DNA of 64,000 bases, from NCBI RefSeq assembly GCF_012489685.1, contig NC_080043.1, forward strand, positions 45,151,127 through 45,215,126, in the 5' to 3' direction. Positions 1-9,595 of this stretch are shown here, piece after piece. A model generated the notes under the pieces. That model was not told where the DNA came from, made no database searches, and was given only the letters and a program-made list of their open reading frames with translations. Every line of letters starts with the position of its first letter. The first letter of the stretch is position 1. The translations under genes were made by a program, and so were the position numbers. Source of the DNA: Lotus japonicus. Lineage: Eukaryota; Streptophyta; Magnoliopsida; Fabales; Fabaceae.

Positions 1-2053
1 TATTCAAGATCTGATAAATGCTGGATGCACAGAGGATCTGACCACCATTGTTAGTGATGTCTTCACGGCAAATTCTCTAAAGAAGATGGGCCTAATCAAG
101 AAGAAGATTGCTCCTGCCCATGAAGACACATCTTCTGAGATCAGAAGTAGAAGAATGCCTCTGGATGACTACCCTCTGTGGACACAGACAGACAATCCTG
201 ACGCCATTAGGTGCTATGTATAAGACCTAAGGGCTCAAGGATTCGAAATTGATCTCGATGACTTCTTCAGCAGACTGCCGCCAGCTCCAGAGTTTCCTTC
301 TCCTCCCAAGAAGAAAGTTCAGAGGAAGATGATCCTAGAAGAATCTTCTGAGGAATCAGATGTCCCTCTGATCAAAAAGAAGAAGGCTGGTCAATCCAAG
401 AGAAAGCAAGATGAAACCATCAAGCCTGATGATGGTGATGATAGTGATAATGAGGATGGTCCTCCTAAGAAGAAGAAGAAGCAGGTCAGAATTGTGGTGA
501 AGCCTACTCGGGTGGAACCAGCTGCTGAAGTGAGCAGAAGGACTGAACCTCCTGCCAGAGTGACAAGATCATCAGCACATTCAAGTAAGTCTGCAATTGC
601 TTCTGATGATGATTTGAATTTATTTGATGCACTCTCCATATCTGCCATGCTCAAACACTCTTCAAATCCCCTCACTCCTATTCCTGAATCCCAACCAGCT
701 GCACAAACCACCTCTCCACCACATTCCCCAAGGTCTTCGTTCTTTCAACCTTCCCCTACTGAAGCACCTCTCTGGAATTTGCTCCAGAACCAACCCTCTA
801 GGTCAGAAGAACCCACCTCTCCCATTACCATCCCGTACAACCCATTAACTTCTGAACCCATCATTCATGAACAACCAGAGCCTACCCAAACAAAACCTGG
901 ACCCAGAACCTCTGATCACTCTGTCCCAAGAGCATCAGAACGACTGGGTCTCAGACCCACGGATACAGACTCTTCCACAGCCTTTACCCCTGTATCCTTC
1001 CCAACCAATGTTGCTGACTCTTCTCCCTCCAATAACTCTGAATCCATTAGAAAATTCATGGAGGTCAGAAAAGAAAAGGTGTCTACCTTAGAAGAGTATT
1101 ATCTCACTTGTCCAAGCCCTAGGAGATATCCTGGCCCTAGATCTGAACGTCTAGTTGACCCAGATGAACCTATCTTGGTCAATCCTTTACATGAGGCAGA
1201 CCCTTTGGCTCAACAAGCTCACCCTGCCCCTGACCAACAAGAGCCTATTCAACCAGAACCTGAACCAGAACAATCTGTGTCTAACCAATCCTCGGTTAGA
1301 TCACCTCATCCTCTGGTTGAAACTTCAGAACCTCACCTTGGAACCTCTGAACCCAATGCTCCAATGTTTAACATTGCCTCTGAAGCTCACAGCAGCAATC
1401 ACCCAGCCTCTCCTGAAACCAACCTCTCCATAATTCCTTACACTCACCTCCGACCCACATCTCTCTCTGAGTGCATCAATATTTTCTATCATGAAGCCTC
1501 CTTGATGCTACGCAATGTGCACGGTCAGACTGACCTAAGTGAGAATGCTGAACGTGTGGCTGATGAGTGGAACAATCTGGGCACTTGGCTGGTGGCTCAA
1601 GTTCCAATTATGATGCAGCTCCTGCATGCAGAGGGAAGTCAGAGGATTGAGGCTGCAAAGCAAAGGTTTGCTCGAAGGGTGGCTCTTCATGAACAAGAAC
1701 AGAGACATAAGCTTCTTGAAGCTATTGAAGAAGCCAAGAGAAAGAAAGCTCAAGCAGAAGAAGCTGCACGTCAAGCAGCAGCTCAAGCTGAACAAGCCAG
1801 ATTAGAGGCAGAACGACTTGAGGCTGAGGCTGAAGCCCTTAGATGCCAAGCACTTGCACCAGTAGTGTTTACTCCTGCTGCTTCTGCTTCCATTCCAGAT
1901 CCTCAAGCTGCTCAGAATGTTCCTTCCGGTTCTACTCAGTCAAGCTCATCCAGACTCGACATCATGGAACAGCGTCTTGACACTCATGAATCCATGCTAA
2001 TTGAAATGAAGCACATGATGATGGAACTTCTGCGTCGAACTGATAAACCCTAG
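1..2053 (+). pseudogene. Envelope-like ORF of Sirevirus copy 1 (5' end outside window, one internal stop)
   Basis: This is the 3' two thirds of the third Sirevirus gene, downstream of pol. An in-frame TAA at 221-223 replaces a codon that is open in copy 2; after it the frame is open from 329 to 2053. Visible parts are a lysine-rich basic stretch near 470-485 (nuclear-signal-like), a long Pro/Ser/Thr-rich middle with many short SEP/SNP motifs, and an Ala/Glu/Gln-rich heptad-like coiled coil at about 1700-1850. A short C-terminal helix with MMMELLRR follows. The function of these envelope-like proteins is unproven; no signal peptide or membrane segment is visible in the part seen. This copy keeps the coiled coil that copy 2 has lost, so the two copies are complementary in what they preserve. 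Confidence 0.85.
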
Positions 2054-2253
2054 TTTTAGGATCTCTTCGTTTTTTCTTTTTCTTTAACGTTGTTTTATTT
2101 TTGTTAAACTCTGTTTCTTTTTATTTATTTATTCTACTTTGTTCATTTGTGATTATCTATGCATATCTATATATATTTTTGTCACATGTGTTTGCAAAAA
2201 TCTTTTTATTCATAATATCTTTATGTTTACATCATACATTCTTTCCCTAAAGT

Positions 2254-2647
2254 CTAGAATGGAGGATCCCTCTTCATTCTTCTGCACTCCTGGCGCTGCT
2301 CTGACCTATCCTTTTCCAGACGCTCCAGTGCATGCTGGATGTTGTTGAGCCTGTTCTTTAGCTCATCCCTCTCCAGAATCTCTTCTGCAGACTTGAGCTT
2401 CTCTTCCAAACTCTTTTTTTTCTTCCAGCAGCTTGAGTTCAAGCCGGCTGAGTTCTTGCACCTCCTCCACGAAGGCAAGAAATTCCCTCAAGTATCTCTT
2501 CAACTCTGGACGCAGGTCCTCCTCCAGCAGTGTCCGTGTTAGCTCCGAGATGGTCGTTGTACCCTCTGGATGCCTGATGTTCAGGAACAAGTCCTCCTCG
2601 AAGGCCTTCTTCCTCAGCTCTTCTAGTGCTACGATGTATGATGCCAT
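2254..2647 (-). pseudogene. Antisense coiled-coil ORF, frameshifted copy
   Basis: On the minus strand, convergent with the envelope-like ORF, lies a relative of the intact 130-codon ORF at 58502-58894. The N-terminal part (start codon at 2647-2645; begins MASYIVALEELRKK) is open to 2363. The C-terminal part (ending RRMKRDPPF) is open in another frame from 2478 to 2254. The break lies around 2400-2430, in a long T run that differs in length from the other copy. The product would be a short, highly charged, Leu/Glu/Lys heptad protein. I do not recognise its family. See the intact copy for details. Confidence 0.7.
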
Positions 2648-2702
2648 TTTTTTTTTTTTCTGAAAATTGTTCGAGGTGTGAAGCTTACCTCTCTCTCCAA
2701 CG

Positions 2703-2713
2703 CTTTATATAGG
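2703..2713 (-). promoter_or_regulatory. TATA box of the antisense ORF (copy 1)
   Basis: Read on the minus strand this is CCTATATAAAG, 56 nt upstream of the antisense ATG at 2647. The same box is present at the matching place in copy 2. Spacing fits a short 5' leader. Confidence 0.6.
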
Positions 2714-2899
2714 CTTCACTTTCTCTCTGAAAGTTAATGCTCCTACAGTTTCTCGAGGTTAAGTTCTTGGTAACTGACCCTTCTCTTTACTCCCTTGACC
2801 GGTGGTAAACGTTCTTCTCCTGCACTAACTCTTCTATTTATTTCGCCTAACTCTGATTCTTGCATCGTTTTCATTTTCTTTAAACTTAGACCTTCTCTC

Positions 2900-3452
2900 A
2901 GGGGGAGTACCTTGTACTTCAAGCTAAGTTTTTCACACCCCAAGCTTTTTGCTTATGACAAAAAGGGGGAGTAAACCCAGTTTTTGATGTGTAAGATGTG
3001 TTAGTGTGATTTATTTTTTCTTTTGGAGAATTTAAGAGTTCCACCTTCATGACCATAGATGTGTCACTGGGCAAATACAAGGAATACATTTCACTTCTTC
3101 TGAAGTGATTCTAGTTGACTCTGATACCCAAGACTCTGATACCTTGTCCGTGACTCTGATTACTTATGCGCTCTGATTACTCGATTTTCATCTATGTCAT
3201 AAGTTTTTCACTCTGAACTCTTATATCATTTAGCTCAGAATCTAGACTTTACTAACGTTTTCATCAAGTATTAGATTCAGGGGGAGCTAAGCTCAGAATC
3301 AAGCAGTGACTTGAATTCAGAATGAGCAAGATAAACTATTCACATCAGGATAAGTCTTATTCTATATCTCTAAACTCTGAGTGAATTCAGTTTAATGTTT
3401 AAGAATTGTTCATCAAAAATCTTAGTTTTGTCATCATCAAAAAGGGGGAGAT
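2900..3452 (+). other. Sirevirus polypurine-tract region with four GGGGGAG boxes (copy 1)
   Basis: GGGGGAG occurs near 2901, 2966 (in AAAAAGGGGGAG), 3280 and 3445 (again AAAAAGGGGGAG). The last lies immediately before the LTR start at 3453 and is the plus-strand priming tract. Repeated polypurine tracts upstream of the 3' LTR are a known Sirevirus trait. The intervening DNA is non-coding. Confidence 0.8.
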
Positions 3453-4658
3453 TGTAAGATCAAGTTTTGATCTAGTAGTACAACTCTATGTTTTGATGAT
3501 TACAAGTTAACCTTTTGATATGAACAATTGTGGTACTCTAACGTGTTTTTCTGAGTGTGCTATTTACAGGCTCTGACCTCAACTCAATCTCACACAAATC
3601 AGAAGCACTGTGTATAAAGAGCAACCCAAGCAACGCTTTCGCATTCACCATGTTCAGTATGAACAGTGGAAAAGCTTCAGAAGTTCTGAAGTTATACAAA
3701 CTCTGATGTGGACTCAGTCACTAGAAGCTCTGAAGATCCAGAAAGTCTGATAACCAAGAAACACTGAAGGCTCAGATATTCTGATGGTGTAGAAGACTCT
3801 GAAGATCCAGAAGCTGATTAGTGAAATTCTGTTGTCCAGAAGCAAGATACTCTGAAGACCATGTTCTTCCCTCTGAGTTCAGAATCAGAAGAAACAATGG
3901 TCAGAGGATCTGGGCTTTCCCTCTGACTCTGATCAACCGGCTTCACAAGTTCCAATATGAAGCATCCCCTGATCAGAAGTCTCCTAGGTTTAAAGGTCAA
4001 GTCGCTATCCAAGTACAAAAGCAACTGTACCTTCCTGACGACCTACCTAACAGTCTCAGACACAGCAGAAGCTGGATTTTCCAGAACTGCCCTCCAACGG
4101 TAGCATTTCCCATGCAACGCTCAACCCTAATCCTTGGAGTATATAAAGAGGCTGAAGACTGAAAGAAACGGCTAGAAGCATTCACATACGCGCAAGACAA
4201 ACTTAAATTCTTCTAAGCTTTCTTTCATCTGAAATTCATTGAGTTTACTATTAGCTTTTTAGAAGCAAATCTCTTGTAAACAATTCTTTGATAAACAGTT
4301 TGTTTAGTTCCTTTAGGAGATCAAGGCTGATCGGATCCTAGAGAAGACTAAGAGAGTGAATCTTAGTGTGAGCTAAGTCAGTGTAATTGTTAGTCACTTG
4401 TAGGTTTCAAGTGGAGTTGTAACTCTTACCTGATTAGTGGATTGCCTTCATTCTAAGAAGGAAGAAATCACCTTAACGGGTGGACTGGAGTAGCTTGAGT
4501 GATTTATCAAGTGAACCAGGATAAAATCCTTGTGTGCTTTTCTATCTCTTATCTTTAGCACTTAAGTTCTCGAAAGATTTGTCAAAATCTTTAAGGTGGA
4601 AGTTTTATACTGAAAACGTTATTCAAACCCCCCCTTTCTACCGTTTTTCATACCTTCA
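3453..4658 (+). repeat. 3' LTR of Sirevirus copy 1 (1206 bp)
   Basis: Starts TGTAAGATCAAG and ends CATACCTTCA, the same length as both LTRs of copy 2. It has a TATA box TATATAAAG near 4140-4148. The upstream part (about 3590-3960) is packed with TCTGA and TCAGA words. Confidence 0.95.
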
Positions 4659-5444
4659 TCCTCTTCCAGCAGGACGCTGATATGGCCCCCTGCTCTGAAA
4701 TTTCTCTCTGCTCCGAAAATTTTGAGAGCCCGTCCTCATCGGCCCTCCAGTTCCAGCCCGGTATAGCCTCCGGTTCTTCATCAGTTCCACCTCCGTGGCT
4801 TTCTCAACCAAAGATTGGAATCGCATGATTCCCAGTGGCCTCACTGAGTCCTCAATATCAGGCCTCAGTCCATTAACAAAGCGCTTGCACATGTAGCGCT
4901 CGTTCACGTGATCATGAAAGAATTGAAAATGCTTCGCCAAAGATTCCAGCTTCGAAGCAAATTCCGGTACTGACATACCTCCCTGACGGAGTGTCAGAAA
5001 TTGTGACTCTCGCTCATCCCGAGCACTTGTTGGAAAATATTTCTCCAAGAACGCAGTTCGAAAGGAGTTCCAGTTGATCTCCTCATGGTTGTCTTCCATA
5101 ATCCCCCTGGTGCCCTTCCACCAATACTCAGCATCACCGAGTAGCAGATAGGTTGCCATGCCCAACTTGGCACCCTCCGCAGTTTGTAGTACGCCGAATA
5201 TCTTCTCGATCTCCTGAATCCAGAGATCTGCTTTGTCTGGGTCAGTACCACCAGAGAACTTCGGTGGGTTTTGCCTCCTGAAATCATTCAGACCTTTGTT
5301 TTGGTCCAGAGTTACTTCCCTCTGGCGTTGATGCTGTTCACGTGCCTCCTCAGCAGCACGCCTCATCGCATTATCGTTTGCTTGCGCTGTCACGGCTTGG
5401 GCCATAGTGGCCATCATCGGAGCTAATTGGTTAGTATTCACCAT
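4659..5444 (-). CDS. Gypsy gag, interrupted (capsid part only)
   Basis: Open frame of about 262 codons from ATG 5444-5442 (begins MVNTNQLAPMM) to the Sirevirus insertion at 4658/4659. It matches the retrotransposon Gag core: a Gln/Arg-rich N-terminus, then PPKFSGGTDPDKADLWIQEI, a WWKGTRGIME segment, and FRTAFLEKYFP followed by a lysine/arginine-rich end. The zinc knuckles that should follow are beyond the break; they are seen in the related plus-strand copy at 9607-9720. Gag assembles the cytoplasmic virus-like particle. The start is chosen because the same ATG, about 200 bp after the primer-binding site, is used in the copy at 47639. No stops are present in this piece. Confidence 0.85.
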
Positions 5445-5640
5445 GTTCTGTTAAGTTAGACAAACAGTTAGTACTCATCATAAGATAGCATTTCCATAAC
5501 TATACAATATGATTAAGCAATAACTTCAATCAATTTTTAAGCGAAAAATCGCTTGCAGACAATCAATTTTCACTCTTTACAGAGTCACACAACCTAGCAT
5601 AGAAGACCTATTCCCTAAAGACTCCCGAAAGACTCGACAA

Positions 5641-5652
5641 GCTCTGATACCA
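5641..5652 (-). other. Primer-binding site (tRNA-Met initiator)
   Basis: Minus strand TGGTATCAGAGC, three bases inside the LTR end at 5656. It complements the 3' end of plant initiator tRNA-Met. Confidence 0.9.
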
Positions 5653-6139
5653 CAATGTAACACCCCGATTTCGGTGGCGTCACTTTAGTAACCAACAATA
5701 AACTTAATGCGGAAAAACGTGAATATTTTTTTTTCCCGATAATAACTAAGACAAGACTGAATTAAATAAAACCCAAAAGAGAAAAGCAATAAAACTAATA
5801 TACAATATATATAACAGCCCCCCGCTGTAAGTAGCAACCTCGTCACGAGTAACCTCCAGTGACGGAAAGAAAACTGTAACGCCCATAGGCAAAAGGTACA
5901 GACCAAAGTAGAGGTGAAATGTCCGCAACACAAACCTCAAAAACGAGAATAGGTTAGCCCAATCGGCCTGAAACAAGACCTCCTAAGTCCAACCAACTCT
6001 CTGTGATTCCCGTAAAGAAACCACACAAAAAGCTATAGGTGGGAAACTACCCTGTCCCCAAAGAAACAAATGATGTTCAGAGCTAAGACTCTACTCCTAC
6101 ACTAATCCCATCTCGAGGAGCTCACCCCAGCACTAAAAC

Positions 6140-6301
6140 CTACATGCTAGCATGATCGTCGTCCGAATCTAAATCCAGAACGACCAAGTCTATGTACACC
6201 ATCCGTCCTCCTCTCGCCACCGCGATGCGCTCATGTTCCAGCATCCCAACCCTAGTTCCCCCCGAAGGGTGAATCGTCGTGAACCAGCCCGCCAAAGACA
6301 T
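6140..6301 (-). CDS. LTR-borne ORF, internally deleted 53-codon form
   Basis: It starts at the ATG directly after a CAG (minus strand, 6301-6299) and ends at TAG. It keeps the N-terminus (MSLAGWFTTIHPSGG) and the acidic end (LDSDDDHASM) of the 159-codon ORF at 16339-16818. It lacks 318 nt (106 codons) in between, an in-frame loss shared exactly by the copies at 61859-62020 and 41529-41690. Expression is unknown. Confidence 0.4.
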   Translation of the reverse strand: MSLAGWFTTIHPSGGTRVGMLEHERIAVARGGRMVYIDLVVLDLDSDDDHASM

Positions 6302-7140
6302 CTGACAATGGGCGTTTGTCCGCCAAAACACACACAGAAGACGCGAGGGTTAACTCCAAAGAATTACGTAAATAATAGCACCAATAGATATAGATAAGAG
6401 GATAGCCACTTAGGCTTATAGCTAGGGATAACATCCTAGGGTTGCATATTCCACAATAACATAAACGACAATAATAACACTTAACATGTTCCAAATAGAA
6501 TTAACAAGTAGCAATCACACTCAGCAACTAAGTCAGTATGCATGTTGCATGAAATGATATGCAGGTTAACCCAGTCAACCAACATGCAATCCGGAACGGA
6601 TGGGCATCAAACGGATCAATCCTAGCACCAGCAACGGTGGGACCATTTCTGCCCGCGTGCCTCTTGCACCACACAAAGGTAGCCAGATCAGCCGTAACCC
6701 GTAGGTCTGCCATTTCGGTCTGCTACAAGAGTCGTCTACAAACGCTCTTACACGGCATTCCGGGTCTTATGACCATTTTGGAAACCGACGACATTTGGAA
6801 TTCTCCGAGGTCCGGTATCACGCCGTGTATTAACCTCCTATGTATGCATGAATGCAATGTGATTAACCAAACAACGTCTCCGACCTCACTCGACACGTCG
6901 CCACGTGTTCTAGGTAAATTAATGTCTCTAAAAGCTTACCCTAAGGTAAAAGTCGATTCTGCGACAAAAGACAACACTTCACAACAACACATAACTCATG
7001 ATGATCTACAAATCATCTGACTCATCTCAATCCGATGGTCATAACTGCTCAACGAGCAAAGAGTATCACACTCTCGGAAACTAACGGTTTCCCGGACTTA
7101 TCCCCTGGATAGCCCCACAACACATAGCTGCTCCAACAGC

Positions 7141-7300
7141 ACAAGAGTAACCCGCATTCACAAGGTCTCACGCCTCAGTGAAGCTTCATGCTGTTCACGA
7201 GGTCTCACGCCTCAGTGAAGATCCATGCTTTCCACAAGGTCTCACGCCTCAGTGGAGTATCACGCATTCACAAGGTCTCACGCCTCAGTGAAGCTTCTCG
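7141..7300 (-). repeat. Tandem 'CTGAGGCGTGAGACC' repeats in the A LTR
   Basis: About four copies of a roughly 30-35-bp unit around CACTGAGGCGTGAGACCTTG, lying between the 78-nt exon-like block and the LTR ORF. The same array is present at about 40437-40572 and 60960-61100. Confidence 0.8.
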
Positions 7301-8006
7301 GCTCATCCCTTGGATGGCTAAACAAACTGCTCAACGAGCGAAGGAGTATCAACATACTCAGAACTTACCAATCTCCTCAACACTTGGATCCGACGACACT
7401 TCTCGTTTTCCAAAAACTAAGATTTGCATCCGAAGCTTCCTTTCGAGTTTATTATCATTAATTGAAGATTTAGAGGTTGTTTAATGTCTTATGAGTTTTC
7501 TTTTCAAAATAATATCCTTTTTAGTCTTATCGCAATTCCTATAAGTTCTCGGGATCTCCTAATCCCCAAATGACTCCAGAGAATGTCTCGATCCATAAAC
7601 ATCATAACAAGGCCCGAATCTCATTCGTCCTATCAAACTTTCTCAAAACTCTCAAAATAAAATCGGCATGACCTGCCCGCTATTCTCACTCCTCAGAATC
7701 ACAGATATGAGTGCAAGACATAGTTAAATCAACACAGCCAACATACATGTCATTTATCAGCACATTCTAGAATAATCACTTAGCACTTAGCATATAAAGC
7801 ATGCATCACACATCGTAGATTACCCACATAGCACATAGCATGTAAGTCAATCTCAAAAACATAGTAGTAGATGAATCATCTACATTGTCAGCCGAAGCCT
7901 CAGAAAACATTTTTCCAATCAACCACAAACAAGTGCATAAACAGTAAATCAATGTCGAAAGTATCGACCCTAAGCATTAACTAAAGATTCAGTGAGTAGC
8001 CCTCAC

Positions 8007-8084
8007 CTGTAGATTCTCCAGGATGATCTCCTAACACTTGTTCACAATCAAGGGCTTGCTCCTCTGGGAATTCCTTAAAATCAC
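8007..8084 (-). other. 78-nt exon-like block in the A LTR
   Basis: Minus strand: preceded by GCTCTAAAG and followed by GTGAGGGC, fitting a 3' and a 5' splice site. Exactly 78 nt, as in the copies at 14694, 28311 and 39650. Confidence 0.45.
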
Positions 8085-9595
8085 CTTTAGAGCAAAACCA
8101 CATAAATACTATCAGAATCTATCGGAAACTCAGCAAACAATAGACACTAGGGTTACTCGAAGTAGTACATACTCCGAGGTACGATAATCTAGCGCGAAAG
8201 GACAAGTTTTCGAAAAAGGAATTTTCCCCCCTCCTCCCCTATAGGGCTCGGCCACTTTTGGTAATTGGGGAACTCGATTTTTCTTCGATCAAACTTGGTT
8301 CCTATGCTATCATAAGCCGTAACTAAGGGTATTCTGAACTCGGAAAAATTATCGGATCAAAAACTGTCGCAGGGGTATTTTGGTCATGATTTTTAACTTA
8401 GAATTTCAAAACTGAAATCCCAAAAAGCAAATTTGACAGGGACGTCACCAATGACGTTTATGACAACTAATCCTACTAGCACTAAGCTAAGGCGATAGTT
8501 TTTAGCCTAAAGGTTGAAGCTTTACTCCAAAAATGGGTATTTAAGGCTAAAATTGATTCCGGCGACATAACGGAAAATCTAACCCGGCAGAAGTGATCTT
8601 GGGCACATAAGGAAGAGGTTTAGGATCAGAAATGAAATATTCAGGATAGTTTTGCAAAAACCTCAAAACTATCAGCTCAGAAAAGTCTACAGAAAAGCTA
8701 TGGAAAAAGCGATCAGAGGTAAGGATTAGCGACTATACCTCGAAACCTTGAAGCAGCAACTGATTAATCGACGATCAAGCAAGTAATGAAGAAAAACTCT
8801 TCCTCCTTCTTCTTCTCTTGGCCGCGGGTTTGGGTGGGGAAAATGGGTAGTTTTTTTTGTGATTTTTCTTCCTTTCTTGCTATATATAGAGGTTGGCAAA
8901 ACGCGGGAAAATGAAAGTTTCGCGAATCTGATTTTTCCGGCGTCATTCTCCATGAATTCTAAGATATGTTTTGGCGAAAGAATTCCAAAACTAAAAAGAG
9001 GTCTCCTTGTATTTTTGGCAACTAATGCATAGTCGGTATAAAACTATTTTACCCGATAAGTTGCTTTTTGCATCGGATGTCGGAATGGAAAACTTCCTTC
9101 TGAAGAAAGATTGAAATCATCAAGAGAAATGGGTGTACGCGTGTAGAATCTTCATTTGAAGCTCTGAATAGAAAAAGTCTTCATTGTCGGGTGATTCTAG
9201 GGTTTTGAAATACCAGGGTTTCAGTTTCGGCAAACTTCCGATGATTGGAATCGGACGTTCGTAGATTCTAGAGTTTCGCCTCGAAACGATTGTGATATAT
9301 GGAAAAAGAGAAGTTCTAACATTTCTCTGAAGATTTTTGGAATTAACTTCCATCGTGCCTAAAAGTGAAAACTAGCTATATACTAGGGTTTCTGACCTAG
9401 GTTTAAGCGTATAACGATCGTGCTATAACTTTTAACGACTTCGGTACGATTCTCAGACTTTTCCTGAACTTTCTCCTTCATATATTTATTTCGTTTGGTA
9501 AACTCTAGTTCAGGTTTCCCTTCACGATACATCAACCCTAATCGTGAATAGGATTTTATTCACTTAGCATAAGCTTAAAAACTTGGGTCTTACAG

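Larger units (their letters stand above)
1..4658 (+). mobile_element. Sirevirus (Ty1/copia, SIRE1-like) copy 1, 3' part
   Basis: The window opens inside the envelope-like ORF of a Sirevirus and runs through its 3' non-coding region and 3' LTR. It is collinear and nearly identical with 56400-60901 of the complete copy 2. The element ends at 4658. The next bases, TCCTC (4659-4663), are the expected 5-bp target duplication, whose partner would lie left of the window. The flank is the minus-strand gag of a gypsy element, broken at the point that reads through without interruption near 48421-48426 of another gypsy copy, so this is an insertion into that gag. Confidence 0.93.
4659..9594 (-). mobile_element. 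Minus-strand Ty3/gypsy chromovirus of family A, 5' part
   Basis: Reading on the minus strand: a long 5' LTR (9594 to 5656), a tRNA-Met primer-binding site (5652 to 5641), then gag (5444 to 4659) cut by the Sirevirus insertion. The rest of the element lies left of the window. Its LTR edge at 9594 abuts a plus-strand gag coding frame, so the element appears to have inserted into the gag of another family A element; GGAGC (9595-9599) is the predicted target duplication. Confidence 0.85.
5656..9594 (-). repeat. 5' LTR of the minus-strand family A element (3939 bp)
   Basis: On the minus strand it starts TGTAAGACCCAAG and ends GGGGTGTTACA. It contains a TATA box (8880-8889), a 78-nt exon-like block (8007-8084) between AAAG and GTGAGGGC, tandem 'ctgaggcgtgagacc' repeats (about 7150-7300), and a shortened form of the LTR ORF (6140-6301). 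Confidence 0.9.

Noticed and set aside
9120..9353. Open frame in the U3 of A LTRs (begins MEVNSKNLQRNVRTS; also 46362-46604)
   Set aside because: It lies upstream of the LTR TATA box and is closed by stops in the long A LTR (13416) and the A' LTR (27035); DNA conservation alone explains it.
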